From: Budorcas taxicolor
Taxonomy: Eukaryota > Chordata > Mammalia > Artiodactyla > Bovidae
Assembly: GCF_023091745.1 (NCBI RefSeq)
Contig: NC_068935.1
Coordinates: 77,001-141,000 of the forward strand
Length of the DNA: 64,000 nt
Direction: 5' to 3'
Positions 45,946 to 56,516 of this stretch are shown piece after piece. How positions within the stretch are numbered: position 1 is the stretch's first letter; each line of letters opens with the position of its first letter. The notes beneath the pieces were generated by a model. It ran no database searches. It worked only from the letters and a program-made list of their open reading frames with translations, and was not told where the DNA came from. Made by a program: the position numbers and the translations under genes.

Positions 45946-46440
45946 GTGCAGGCGGCTGCGAGCCGGCTCACTAAGCACAGGCAGCTGTGAGCCGGCTCAC
46001 TAAGCCCGGCTGAGAGGAGCTACCCCATGTCTGAGGTCAGGGGCAGCAGCCTAGGGTGCCAGGCTGCGACAGCACAGGAACGGCCGAGAGGAGCTACCCC
46101 ACGTCCGAGGTCAGGGCGGTGGCTGGGAGGAGACACCCCGCGTCCGAGATCAGGAGTGGCCAGGAGAAACCACCTCGCACCCGAGGCCAGGGGTTGTGAC
46201 CTTGATGAGCCACCCCGAGCCCGAGGCCAGGGGTGGCAGCTGGTAGGAGCCACCCACGTCCGAGGCCAGGGCCGGCAGCTGGGAGGAGCCACCCGAGGAG
46301 TGGTGGCTGCACAGCACAGGAGGGCCTATAGGAGCTATCCTCTTCCAAGGTAAGGAGCTCCAGCCGCTTGCTGGAGCAGCCGTGAAGAGATACCCCACGC
46401 CAAGGTAAGGAAACCCAAGTAAGATGGCAGGTGTTGCAAG
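45946..46440 (+). promoter_or_regulatory. BovB 5' UTR, copy G (inverted arm)
   Basis: C+G-rich, CpG-containing segment in otherwise A+T-rich DNA. Two 29-bp units (45949-45977, 45978-46006; CAGGCGGCTGCGAGCCGGCT type) are followed by about six degenerate 36-40-bp units with a GAGGAGCTACCCCACG / CCGAGGTCAGGGG pattern to about 46300. BovB 5' UTRs are thought to hold the element promoter; no individual site is verified here. Confidence 0.7.
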
Positions 46441-46515
46441 AGGGCATCAGAGGCAGACACACTGAAACCATACTCACAGAAAACTAGTCAATATAATCAC
46501 ACTAGGACCACAGCC

Positions 46516-46796
46516 TTGTCTAACTCAATGAAACCAAGCCATGCCTACAGGGCAACCCAAGATGGTCAGGTCATGGTGAAGAAGCCTGACAGAATGTGGT
46601 CCACTGGAGAAGGGAATGGCAAGCCACTTCAGTATTCTTGCCTTGAGAACCCCATGAACACTATGAAAAGGCAAAATGATAGGATACTGAAAGAGGAACT
46701 CCCAGGGTCAGTAGGTGCCCAATATGCTACTGGAGATCAGTGGAGAAATAACTCCAGAAAGAATGAAGGGATGGAGCCAAAGCAAAAACAATATCC
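46516..46796 (+). pseudogene. BovB leader open frame, copy G (inverted arm)
   Basis: Reads MSNSMKPSHAYRATQDGQVM through KNEGMEPKQKQYP, the conserved segment just upstream of the endonuclease, then runs into flanking DNA at 46797. It is separated from its own endonuclease by the inversion. Confidence 0.8.
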
Positions 46797-46806
46797 ATTT
46801 AATATT

Positions 46807-47343
46807 AGTCACTTATTTTAAGAAATTACTAGAAATACCTCAGTAAGAGCTCAATATCCATAAACATAAATTTTGAAATACAGAGATTGAATTAACTTCT
46901 ACTTTTAGTAAGTGACCTATTTTATATTTTTAATTATTAAAATCTCATAAACACTGAAATAAAATATATATTTATATGTGCATATAAACTAGAATAATTT
47001 AAGATTGACAGTTTATTACATTTTCTCTATATTTATTACATTAAAGAAATAAATCTAGTGATACATAGTAGGTCACAATTGAAGGGTACAATCAATTCAA
47101 TCAATTTTCCCACTTCCATCTCTGAAAGAATGCTTTCTGAAAATGAAGTGTGTTATTTTTGTTTGTCCATAATTGAACCTTTGTCATGTTTCATAAGTTC
47201 AAAAGCAAAAGTATAATTTTCTTTAATTGTAACTGATCACAGACAAAGTGTCATCCTAGATATGTATGACAATATAAGTACTCCTGGGACATCTAAGAAA
47301 CTCTTGTCATTTAGAATATACAAATTAATTATTATATGTTATT
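46807..47343. other. Anonymous A+T-rich DNA
   Basis: No recognised gene or repeat. Confidence 0.55.
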
Positions 47344-47478
47344 CTTTTTTAATTTTTATTTATTTATTTATTTTTTAACTTTACAATACTGTATTGGTTT
47401 TGCCACACATTGACATGAATCCACCACAGGTGTACATGAGTTCCCAACCCTGAACCCCCCTCCCACCGCCCTCCCCAT
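47344..47478 (-). mobile_element. L1 3' end fragment
   Basis: TTTATTTATTTATTT tail complement, then ACAATACTGTATTGGTTTTG and AATCCACCACAGGTGTACAT. Truncated at CCCTCCCCATAG. Confidence 0.92.
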
Positions 47479-47859
47479 AGATCATGAAATTAATAAGGTC
47501 TAATCTAGTGTGAAAACTTGGGGTGAGTACTGGACTATTTATTTGTTATGTTTGTTTTGGATTTCAGGTTAAGTTATATTCTTCATTTCATGAGTTACTA
47601 TCATTATTGTATTTACAACTCTTTATTTGCTACCATTTCTTCTATGATCTGATACCACTACCCTACCCACTTAGACACCTACTTTCATGTATATAATATA
47701 TATTCTTCCAATCTAACTTACATATGTTTACTTAATATTGTAAAAAGCCTTACCAAAATATATTATTGGAGGTAACAAACATTTTTTATTTTATATGTGA
47801 TATTGTTCTATGTTTTTTTTTAATTTCATACTTTCATCTTTTGTTAGTGAAAATGTTGG
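47479..47859. other. Anonymous A+T-rich DNA
   Basis: No recognised gene or repeat. Confidence 0.5.
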
Positions 47860-48050
47860 AAACATTTTCCCCCACTCAACCATCACTCCCTTAATACTGT
47901 TTATGACATCCTTTTCAGAATAGAATAGAGATCTTGAATTTAATATAGTCAAATTCATCCATTTCTGTCTTTATGACTGGTGCTTTTACAGTTTTGTTAA
48001 TAATAAATTTCCCAAATTCTTCTTCTAGAACAGAGGCTCTTTAAATTTAT
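47860..48050 (-). mobile_element. Possible ancient L1 fragment
   Basis: The complement resembles old L1 sequence around CAAATTCATCCATTTCTGTC followed by CTTTATGACTGGTGCTTTT. Very diverged, so the family and limits are tentative. Confidence 0.5.
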
Positions 48051-48540
48051 ATTACATGTTCTTTTATATGCTGAAGAAACTGACCTTGACTTTTTCTTTT
48101 TCACAGCAGGATCACAAAATTCTTGACAGAGCCTTCTGTGCCTTATCGATCCACAGACACCATAGGGACATCCTTAGCATCCTGCGCACTCCACACTCCT
48201 TTAAAGGTTTACTAGGAAATTTCTCAAACTAGTGTCGTCCCCCATAAATGTCCTACAGCTCACATAAAGACATCAGCTTCTTGAGGGAGACCTTTACAAT
48301 TTTCATTGACACCAGTCCTTTTACGCTATCCCATCCTGCTAAATTAAAAATCATCTCCCTTTATGTGGTACTGTGTATCCTTACAGAACCTTGGCCCTCT
48401 TATGCTCTCCTTTACCTTATAAGGCTCACTTACTAATTATTTTCCCTATAACTAACACTCTTATACACTAAGATAAGGATGGTGTTCTTTCATGTACACA
48501 TAACTTAATCCAGATGGTATCTCTGAGTCTCAGATAATGG
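48051..48540. other. Anonymous DNA
   Basis: No gene recognised. A weak L2- or MIR-like feel near 48270-48370 could not be confirmed by eye. Confidence 0.45.
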
Positions 48541-48605
48541 TTTTTTTTTTTTTTTTGATGTTTTAATATTTATTTATTTATTTAATATTTTATTTTATTT
48601 TTTTC
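48541..48605. repeat. T-run and (TTTA)n low-complexity tract
   Basis: About 17 T followed by TTTATTTATTTATTT. It may be the complement of an L1 tail adjoining the next element in opposite orientation. Confidence 0.75.
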
Positions 48606-48621
48606 TGTATACAATTTTTAA

Positions 48622-48985
48622 AAGAAAAACACCAATACAGTATACTAACAAACATATATGGAATTTAGAAAGATGGTAATGATAACCCTATATGCGAGAA
48701 AGCAAAAGAGACACAGATGTAAAGAACAGACTTTTGGACTCTGTGGGAGAGGGAGAGGGTGGGATGATTTGGGAGAATGGCATTGAAATATGTATACTAT
48801 CATGTAAGAAACGAATGGCTAGTCTAGGTTCGATACAGGATACAGGATGCTTGGGGCTGGTGCATGGGGATGACCCAGAGAGATGATATGGGGAGGGTGA
48901 TGGGAGGGGGGTTCAGGGTTGGGAACTCATGTACACCTGTGGTGGATTCATATCAATGTATGGCAAAACCAATACAGTATTGTTT
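48622..48985 (+). mobile_element. L1 3'-region fragment without tail
   Basis: Starts inside the ORF2 end (AAGAAAAACACCAATACAGT) and stops at CCAATACAGTATTGT, before the usual A-rich tail. TTTTAAAAG at the left and TTTTAAAG at the right may be a duplication but are too simple in sequence to trust. Confidence 0.9.
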
Positions 48986-49729
48986 GTTTCTTTTAAAGTC
49001 ACCAAGTGAACAAAGGAAATAGACATCCCACTCCAAGGACTTTCAACTAGAATATTCATGAGTTAATATATCACCATTCCCACAAAATTGCTTCATTTAC
49101 ATTGCAATAAATTAAAGATAGTAATTCTTACTTAGTAGGACTCCAACATGATACAAAAGTACAAACAAATTGGGGACTTATGCTTAAAGAGATTCAAGAA
49201 TTCACTTGGATTTACCTTTCTAGGAAAGAAAATATGAAAAATCACCTTCAAAGGGATTTTACTTTCAATGATCAATTTCACTTAAATGTTTCATTTTCAA
49301 TTCATGAAATTTTCTGTTAAAAATTATTTAAAAATTACAGCTCAAAAAAAGGTTGTAACTGTCTAAAATCAGTTTCTCTATAAAAAGGTTTCTTTCTTTC
49401 AAAAGAACTGATCTCTTTAAAGAGTGTTATTACTTTAAAAATCACAGCGGCCATGCAATTCTTCCATACTGCTAAAAAACAAATACATATAATTTTTAAT
49501 CCAGTCCTAAGCAAACTTACAAATCTTTGTCCCATCTTGAAATCTGCTTCCTTTTATAGAGTGCTAATACAATAAATGACTTCAAATTATGGACTCACTT
49601 AACAAACAATGAGGAGAATCTTGAACATATACACATGTAAATACAAAGTCACTTATGTAGCCATTGTCTTTAAAGAACATTTTCTTGATTCTGGATCCAT
49701 TTTGCTGTAAAAGGTTCTTGCTAACATTG
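48986..49729. other. Anonymous A+T-rich DNA
   Basis: No recognised gene or repeat. The 66-codon frame at 49335-49535 has no recognisable domain. Confidence 0.55.
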
Positions 49730-49738
49730 AAAGGTATG

Positions 49739-49947
49739 TGAAATAAAAGTCAGTCATGTCTGACTTTTTGCAACCCCATGGACTGTAGCCTGCCACACTC
49801 CTCTGTCCACGGAATTCTCCAGGCAAGAATAAGGGAGTGGGTGGCCATTCTTTTCTCCAGGGGATCTTCCCAACCCAGGGATCAAACCCAGGTCTCCTGA
49901 ATTCTAGGCAATTTCTTTACCATCTGAGCCACCAGGGAAGCCCAGTT
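49739..49947 (-). mobile_element. Bov-tA SINE with 9-bp duplication
   Basis: Complete on the minus strand, ending with the tRNA-head complement CTGAGCCACCAGGGAAGC. AAAGGTATG (49730-49738) and AAAGGTAAG (49948-49956) flank it. Confidence 0.94.
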
Positions 49948-49956
49948 AAAGGTAAG

Positions 49957-50096
49957 CTTTCCCCTTAAACTTAACACATCTTCCATTTTAAGGATTTGAA
50001 GATATCCCAAAGGATTTCTCATCTTACAGAAATTTAAGTCTCATAGAAGGGTCTGAAATACTTTATATCAACCAACTGACTAAATTACTCTTGAAC

Positions 50097-50151
<55 letters not shown>

Positions 50152-50955
50152 CCTTTAAAAGTATCTGTTAACTGAATTATAGTTCCCAAGAATAGATTTC
50201 ATTTAAATTACATTTACATGCCTATGCTTTAGACATAGAAAAATCAGGATAGATTTGTCTGTCCTTAAATACATCTGCCATATACCAAGGTTTCTACCAA
50301 AGAAAAGGAGTAAAGAAATTGAAGAAGAACTTCCTTTAGTCAAAAGCTACTTCTGATCCATATTGCATATTCTCGGTCATGATGAACAAACTTGACCACT
50401 GATTGTATGCCCTGAACTATTCATCATGATGAATTATCTTATAAGTTACTGACATAGCAAGTTCAAAATGAGTTTTTATGTCATTCTACAGATATCTGAC
50501 CCTTAATATATGCTGTGGCATCAAAGTATATAATCCTTAATTTATTAGGCACTTTTGGGTCTAGATTGCATCTTCCCTGTAAAATGTAGTATCAATAACC
50601 ACTGATGAATCCTTGCTCATTACAGGAACACCAAATAGTTGAGTGAGCTCTCAGTATCTTCCCAAAATCAACAGCAACATGAATAACATTTCTATATCAG
50701 CCAGTCTTTAAATAATTTTAAAGGCTTCCATGTAATTTCTGAAAGAAAATATGAATAAGTGTTTATGTTTACAACATAAATAAAAGCCTGTGAAAGTGTT
50801 CATTATATTTTTAATTACACCTGTTCTTTGATATTTCAACATTAGAGTCCCTTGTCCAATTTTGGGCTATGCTGTCCTTTACAGAAATCCCACTCAATAA
50901 ATGAGATTGATTGCGAATGAAAAACAAGAAATTTATTACTCTTTGTCATATACTT
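49957..50955. other. Anonymous DNA with a (TA)n tract
   Basis: Apart from the dinucleotide repeat at 50100-50149, I recognise no gene or repeat family. Confidence 0.55.
50100..50149. repeat. (TA)n microsatellite
   Basis: About 25 uninterrupted TA units, likely polymorphic in length. Confidence 0.97.
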
Positions 50956-50963
50956 ATTTTTAG

Positions 50964-51473
50964 TTCACAACAAACTGTGGAAAACTCTTAAAGAGATAGG
51001 ATACCAGAAGACCATACCTGCTTCCTGAGAAATCTGTATGCAGGTCAAGAAGCAACAGTTAGAACCTGACGTGGAATAACAGACTGGTTTCAAGTTGTGA
51101 AAGGAGTACGTCAAGGCTGTATATTGTCACTCTGCTTACTTAACTTATATGCAGAGTACATCATGCATAATGCCAGGCTGGATGAAGCACAAGCTGGAAT
51201 CAAGATTGCTGGGAGAAATATCAATAACCTCAGATATGCAGATGATATCACCCGTATGGCAGAAAGTGAAGAGGAACCAAAGAGCCTCTTGGTGAAAGTG
51301 AAAGAGGAAAGTGAAAAATGTGGCTTAAAACTCAACATTCAAAAAAACTAAGATGATGGCATCCAGTCCCATGATTTCATGGCAAATAGATGGGGGAACA
51401 AAGAAAACAGTAACAGATTTTATTTTCTTGGTCTTCAAAATCACTGCAGACGATGACTGCAGCTATGAAATTA
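50964..51473 (+). mobile_element. BovB copy I, left part
   Basis: 5'-truncated BovB beginning in RT (CACAACAAACTGTGGAAAAC). ATTTTTAG at 50956-50963 and 53061-53068 is the target duplication. Interrupted at GCTATGAAATTA by an L1 scrap plus LTR and resumed at 52850. Confidence 0.93.
51097..51351 (+). pseudogene. BovB RT fragment, copy I
   Basis: 84 codons with motif B VRQGCILSLCLLN (the usual Pro after Ser is Leu) and YADDITRMAES, so the catalytic aspartates are kept. An extra A near 51348 shifts the frame. The N-terminal RT part is missing. Confidence 0.85.
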
Positions 51474-51501
51474 GGACTCTGTGGGAGAGGGTGAGGGTGG
51501 G
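51474..51501 (+). mobile_element. 49-bp L1 3'-UTR scrap, left half
   Basis: GGACTCTGTGGGAGAGGGTG is ruminant L1 3'-region sequence. It continues at 52822-52842 (ATGATTTGGGAGAATGGCAT). Together the 49 bp sit in BovB I between copies of GAAATTA (51467-51473, 52843-52849), with no A-tail. Confidence 0.85.
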
Positions 51502-52815
51502 TGCCGGGGTCCAGCCCTGGTAGATCCAGGGAATTCAAAGCGGGGATGGCATTGGCGAGGAAAAACTTATTTATTTAATTAGAAATATAAAGAGATTAAG
51601 AGGAAATAGTATAGTAGGAAATTTTAGTGGAGAAAAGAGGCTAAATAACTTGGTTTACGTGGAAAGCCAATAAAGTTCCAGACAAGGAGCTTGCACCATC
51701 TACGTTAGGCCACCAGCATCCATTTGAATATCAGAGCCCCGCCTTGGGCTCCCTCTCTTACGGATCTAAGAAGCCAGGGCAAGTAAGTAGACATGGCGAG
51801 CCTCCACACCCCAAATGGGAATTCAGCCTGAAATTAGAGTAAAGAGGAGACACAGAGGAAACCAGTCCTTCCAATGACTGGCCTGGCCTCTATTGTCTAG
51901 AAAGGCCTTTTATACCTTTTTGATTGTACATAGAGATCAATGGGTAATACAAAATTATGCAGCATTAGCAGCCCAGACTCTTATCAAAACCAGCCTTTTC
52001 TCTCTGCATACCTAGTTGTATACACACGTCTTAGGTGATTTACATCATCTTCCGGTCAAAAGGCCAATTAACATTTTACAGCCTTTTTTCTGATAAGGGT
52101 TTGTCAACCAGAAGACTTATTTGTGTTGTTCTTCTCAAAGTCTGGTGCCACTCTCAGAAAACAGTAAATAAAGTTACATTCTTACATAGCAAAGATACAG
52201 CAATTTATAGCAAGTAAAAGGAGTACAGTGATTTATAACAAAAGAAAAGTAATTAACTAAAAAGTCTAGTGTTGCTAACATCAAAACTATTATATATCCT
52301 TATCCATATCCCGTTTACATTGATTAACATCCTCCCAGGTGCCTAGAAGATAAAGAATATGGAGGTCTGGCAGCAATCATTGAGTCAACAGCAAAACCCG
52401 TCACCAATATGATTTTTGTCTCTTTAGAAAAGGCTCTATCTTTAAGATGTTTTTAAGCTTTGTGCCTCTCACTGTTGGGAGGCTGCAAGCAATTCACAAG
52501 CTGTGAGAGGTCCGGGGGAATCTGTTAGGCAAGCTAGAGAGTTATCAGAGGGCGTTTTAAGCTGAGACATTCTTTTGCAGGAGACTGAAGCCCTGAATTA
52601 ACTTTTTCCAGAGAGTGTCAGAAAAGTAGAAAAATACAAGGAAGAATGATTATAAGGACAATAGGGCAGGCAGATTCTTATTTTTTTGGGGGGGGGGGGG
52701 AGTACATGCTCAGGAAATACCAGGGGAAAAACCTGAGGCCTGATTCGGCTTGCCCATCAAGGCCTCTGTCACGTGACCTTGTCACGGGTGGGATTCCTCA
52801 CGCTGGCTCCCGGCA
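51502..52815 (-). mobile_element. Solo LTR, class II (betaretrovirus-like) ruminant ERV
   Basis: 1314 bp, TG...CA on the minus strand (TGCCGGGAGCCAGCGTGAGG at the right end, GGCTGGACCCCGGCA at the left). Exact 6-bp duplication GGTGGG at 51496-51501 and 52816-52821, the length typical of class II integration. A minus-strand AATAAA lies at 51570-51575, about 70 bp from the 3' end. No internal viral genes remain, so LTR-LTR recombination left a solo copy. It contains a G13 run at 52688-52700. Confidence 0.93.
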
Positions 52816-52821
52816 GGTGGG

Positions 52822-52842
52822 ATGATTTGGGAGAATGGCATT
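52822..52842 (+). mobile_element. 49-bp L1 3'-UTR scrap, right half
   Basis: Continues the scrap from 51501, in register, on the far side of the LTR duplication. Confidence 0.85.
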
Positions 52843-52849
52843 GAAATTA

Positions 52850-53060
52850 AAAGACACTTATTTCTAGAAAGAAAAGCTATGACTAACCTAGACAGCATAT
52901 TGAAAAGCAGAGACATTACTTTGCCAACAAAGGTTTGTCTAGTCAAAGCTATGGTTTTTCCAATAGTCATGTATGGATGTGAGAGTTGGACCATAAAGGA
53001 AGCAGAACACTGAAGAATTGATGCTTTTGAAATGTGGTGACTGAGCAACTGAACTGACTG
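52850..53060 (+). mobile_element. BovB copy I, right part with internal deletion
   Basis: Resumes AAAGACACTTATTTCTAG and ends GCAACTGAACTGACTG. Near 53039 the sequence jumps from the FELWC region straight to the terminal CTGAG tail. Compared with copy H (59903-60232), about 330 bp are absent. Confidence 0.92.
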
Positions 53061-53232
53061 ATTTTTAGGTCTTCATGCAAGTTCTATTCCTTATAAATAT
53101 ATCAGCTAAATAGAAAATTTCCAATGTGTAAAATGTCCAACGCCTCTCTCAAGTTAAAAATACATATGTATATACACCCCGATGCCCTCTTTTAATATTT
53201 AAAAACAGACATATTGTTATCTCAGTTCATAA

Positions 53233-53728
53233 TCTCCGTTCAGTTTAGTCGCTCAGTCATATCCGACTCTTTGTGACCCTATGGACCACAGCACTCCTGG
53301 CTTCCCTTTCCATCACCCCTCCTGGAGTTTACCCAAACTCATATCCATCGAGTCAGTGATGCCATCCAACCATCTCATCCTCTGTCATCCCCTTCTCCTC
53401 CTGCCGTCAATCTTTCCCAGCATCAGGATATTTTCAAATGAGGCAGCTTTGTGCATCAGGTGGCCAAAGTGTTGGAGTTTCAGCTTCAACATCAGTCCTT
53501 CCAATGAATATTCAGGATTGGTTTACTTTAGAATTCACTGGTTGGATCTCCTTGCAGTCCAAGGGACTCTCAAGAGTCTTCTCCAACACTACAGTTCAAA
53601 AGCATCGATTCTTCAGCACTCAGCTTTCTTTATAGTCCAACTCTCACATCCATACATGTCTACTATGAAAACCATAGTCTTGACTAGATGGACCTTGTTG
53701 GCAAAGTAATGTCTATGCTTTTTAATCT
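53233..53728 (-). mobile_element. BovB copy J, 3' end, older subfamily
   Basis: Complement of the BovB 3' region with CCAATGAATATTCAGGATTG (older block), truncated near CTTTTTAATCTAC. AGTTCATAA (53224-53232) and AGTTCACAA (53739-53747) are a possible duplication. Confidence 0.9.
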
Positions 53729-53747
53729 ACCTCGTAGTAGTTCACAA

Positions 53748-54107
53748 CTTACCCCATCATTACTTTGTTTCTATTTGGTTTGTTCTGAGAATGCAACAGT
53801 GTAAAATTTGTCAGATTTTTACAGAGACCTCTTTCAATGTGTTTTGTGTCCTTCCATTTTAGGTAATCATAGGAAATGAATTTATAAAGTCTGATATAAC
53901 ACCATACGAATTCTAAGTTTCAAGCATCAGCTATGTCAGTTGGAAACAAATATCACATGCCTTGAAAGTAAAACTATGAAAATGTATAGGCATTCTTTTA
54001 AAACTAGACCGAGGTATACTATTTTATTTCAGAGAATTAGGTTGTGTTCTGTGTTTCTGAAAACTTGCACCTCTGCATATATGAAAATAATGGGATGTCT
54101 TTACATG
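53748..54107. other. Anonymous DNA
   Basis: No recognised gene or repeat. Confidence 0.55.
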
Positions 54108-54113
54108 TACTGG

Positions 54114-54308
54114 GCTCCCCTGATGGCTTAGACGATAAAGACTCTGCCCGCAATGCAGGAGATCCGAGTTCGATCCCTGGGTTGGGAAGATTCCCTGGAG
54201 AAGGGAATGGCTACCCAATCCAGTATTCTTGCCTGGACAACTCCATGGACAGAAGAGCCTGAAAGGCTACAGTCCATGGGGGTTGCAAATGTCAGACATG
54301 ACTACATT
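54114..54308 (+). mobile_element. Bov-tA SINE
   Basis: tRNA head (GCTCCCCTGATGGCTTAGAC, GAGTTCGATCCCTGGGTTG), body, and end GTCAGACATGACTACATTAC. TACTGG at both ends is a weak candidate duplication. Confidence 0.92.
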
Positions 54309-54309
54309 A

Positions 54310-55815
54310 CTGGATTCCATTAAATATACTAGTTCTGTTCTGAAGTCTTAACAGTGTCCATGAGAATATATACATCAGTTCTAAGAACTTTACAACAAAC
54401 AACTACTTAATAGATGTTTTCAGCCAGATGATACATAAACCATATCTGCATTATGAGAACTGATTTACAAAATTTCTCTTCTCATGTTATCAGGTCAGCG
54501 TGTGTTCAGCTCTGAGTAATAGCAAACTCAAAACATTTGGCTAACCAAAGACAAATTTATTTTATGACATAAAAAAGAGCCCAGTCACAGGAGACTCAGG
54601 ATTGTTAATGATACTCATGCTCACCAATGCCAACGGGAGCAAGAATTTTTCCAACTTCCAATTCTGCCAATCTTAGACTATAGAGGCTTTCATGTTCAAG
54701 GGCATCCACTAGTCATATGATGCCTGCTAACTTCAAAACCCGCAGCTAGATAGGTAGAAGGGACAAAGGTGAAAGGATGAAGAGACACATGCCTGTTTAT
54801 TCAAAATTAAATCCTTACCCAGGGATTTATGACTATTTATCTCATTGGCTAGAATTATGTCACACACCCACAGAAGCCTTAAGGGAGACTGGAAAATTAG
54901 ATATTTCAATTGACATCATGAATAAATTAGAAGCTCTGATAGTAAGAAAAGAATAATGGACTTTGGGAGACCATCAGCTATTTGGTTACTTTGAAATAAC
55001 AACCAAATGATATAATAAAATGGAGAACTTTATGTCACAAATTTATCATGTTTCTTCCTCTTGTATAAGTATAATCCTGCCACACACCAAGGTCTGTAGC
55101 ATGCCTTAGATATTTAATTACCTGGGGATTCCAGCAGTGACTTAAAAGTGCTTCAAATTCATGTTGCATATCCCTTGACATGTAGAAGATAATTGACATT
55201 GATAAATATGTTACTCTCATTAGGAATTTCTCTTGAAAATACAGGCTTTCTATTCTTTACTTATCACAGTTACCACAGAAAAGGCAAAAACTTCATAAAG
55301 ATTTTACATCTTTGATTTCTAATCTTCAAAATATTTCATATATTTATGTATATGGGAGTATATATTACTTCTATGCTAGAATCAGGTACACCAGACACTT
55401 AACTGGCAATTTTTCATTTCATTTTGTCAATATTCACAAGATTCAATTTCTTTCAACTTACAGATGCCACAATAATCACTTTCCTGCAAAATGTGGACAA
55501 AACAAATTGTGATGTAAGATGTCCTGGCCTTTTAAATACTGGTTATTTGACAGAACCTCCAATATTTCCCTAGTTACAAGGCACTTCAAATCCATGTAGC
55601 TTGTCAATTTTGATGCTAAAATTACCTGGTCATTGACAGAATATGTCTGATAGAAGGCAGATTGTTGGTGACTCACTTTGATGTTACCAATACAGTCACA
55701 AAACAAAATATCTCTGTCATTTGATTCCATAACTTTTCTAAGAATATTTATGTGTTTCCATATATATATATACATATATATATGCATTAAGTTATTTATA
55801 TTTAAGTCAAAACAC
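54310..55815. other. Anonymous DNA, possibly an ancient repeat
   Basis: The stretch around 54540-54900 (CTCATTGGCTAGAATTATGT) recalls a mammal-wide repeat that I cannot name with confidence. The rest is featureless A+T-rich DNA with a TA-rich patch near 55760-55785. Confidence 0.45.
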
Positions 55816-55818
55816 AAC

Positions 55819-55948
55819 GGAGAAGGCAATGGCATCCCACTCCAGTACTCTTGCCAGGAAAATTCCATGGACGAAGGAGCCTGATAGGCTGCTGTCTATG
55901 GGGTCGCACAGAGTTGAACACAACTGAAGCGACTTAGCAGCAGCAGCA
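55819..55948 (+). mobile_element. BovA SINE
   Basis: GGAGAAGGCAATGGCATCCC start, GGTCGCACAGAGTTGAACAC and a CAGCAGCAGCA tail. This is the tRNA-less BovB-derived SINE. AAAACA at both sides may be a short duplication. Confidence 0.93.
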
Positions 55949-56505
55949 AAACATAAAGACCTTGAAGGATGCATCTTTATACTTTCCATTCATACCTACC
56001 TATCTTTTGAAGCACCATTGTATTAAGCTCCAAGCCAAAAGATTACTCTTTAAAATCAGATGTAGTCTTATGCAACTGTTATAGACCTCTATCCTATCTT
56101 GGGTTTTAATTGTGCTTTATAAAGAGAAAATCCAATAAATTCACTCCTTACAACTGAAAAACATATCATACAATTAAACTGAACTCTTAGAACTTCCTGT
56201 TATTGACAGAATGCAGATAGAACAAAAAGCATCTTTGCTCCTGCAGGAGACAGACAAAAAAACAGACAAATTAAAATTTACACAATATGACTAATCAATA
56301 GTAGTGAATGCAAGAAAAGTCTTGCTGAACTGAATATTTATAGGGAAAAAAGACTTTGATATGCAAGCAAAAAACTATGATAGCTTCTATACCTGGGGTA
56401 GGTAGCTAGCCTGGGTGTGGTCAGACTTGGCATGCATGGAGAGCCTTTGCAAGAACTAAGAAATTCAAGCAGGCTTGGACAATGGTGACCAAAATCATGA
56501 AACAG
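55949..56505. other. Anonymous DNA
   Basis: No recognised gene or repeat. It ends at the target duplication of BovB copy H. Confidence 0.55.
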
Positions 56506-56516
56506 AGCATTTCATT

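Larger units (their letters stand above)
43121..46796 (-). mobile_element. BovB copy G, full length with inverted 5' end
   Basis: 43121-45945 is minus-strand BovB from the 3' tail to the endonuclease start (AGGTTCCTATGCAATATTGC). 45946-46796 is the 5' UTR and leader in plus orientation, ending AGCAAAAACAATATCC. About 45 bp of consensus between the arms is missing. Exact ATTTAATATT at 43111-43120 and 46797-46806 bounds the whole, so both arms arrived in one insertion. Younger subfamily. Confidence 0.95.

Noticed and set aside
46027..46353. Regular spacing of short repeats as a CRISPR-like array
   Set aside because: The units are contiguous and degenerate without unique spacers, and belong to the BovB 5' UTR.
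19713..48985. The L1 3' ends at 19.7, 21.5, 47.3 and 48.6 kb as parts of one rearranged L1
   Set aside because: All four include the same L1 3' UTR stretch, so they are separate 3' ends, and the first has its own duplication.
50100..50149. (TA)n tract as a functional element
   Set aside because: A plain dinucleotide microsatellite with nothing around it to suggest a role.
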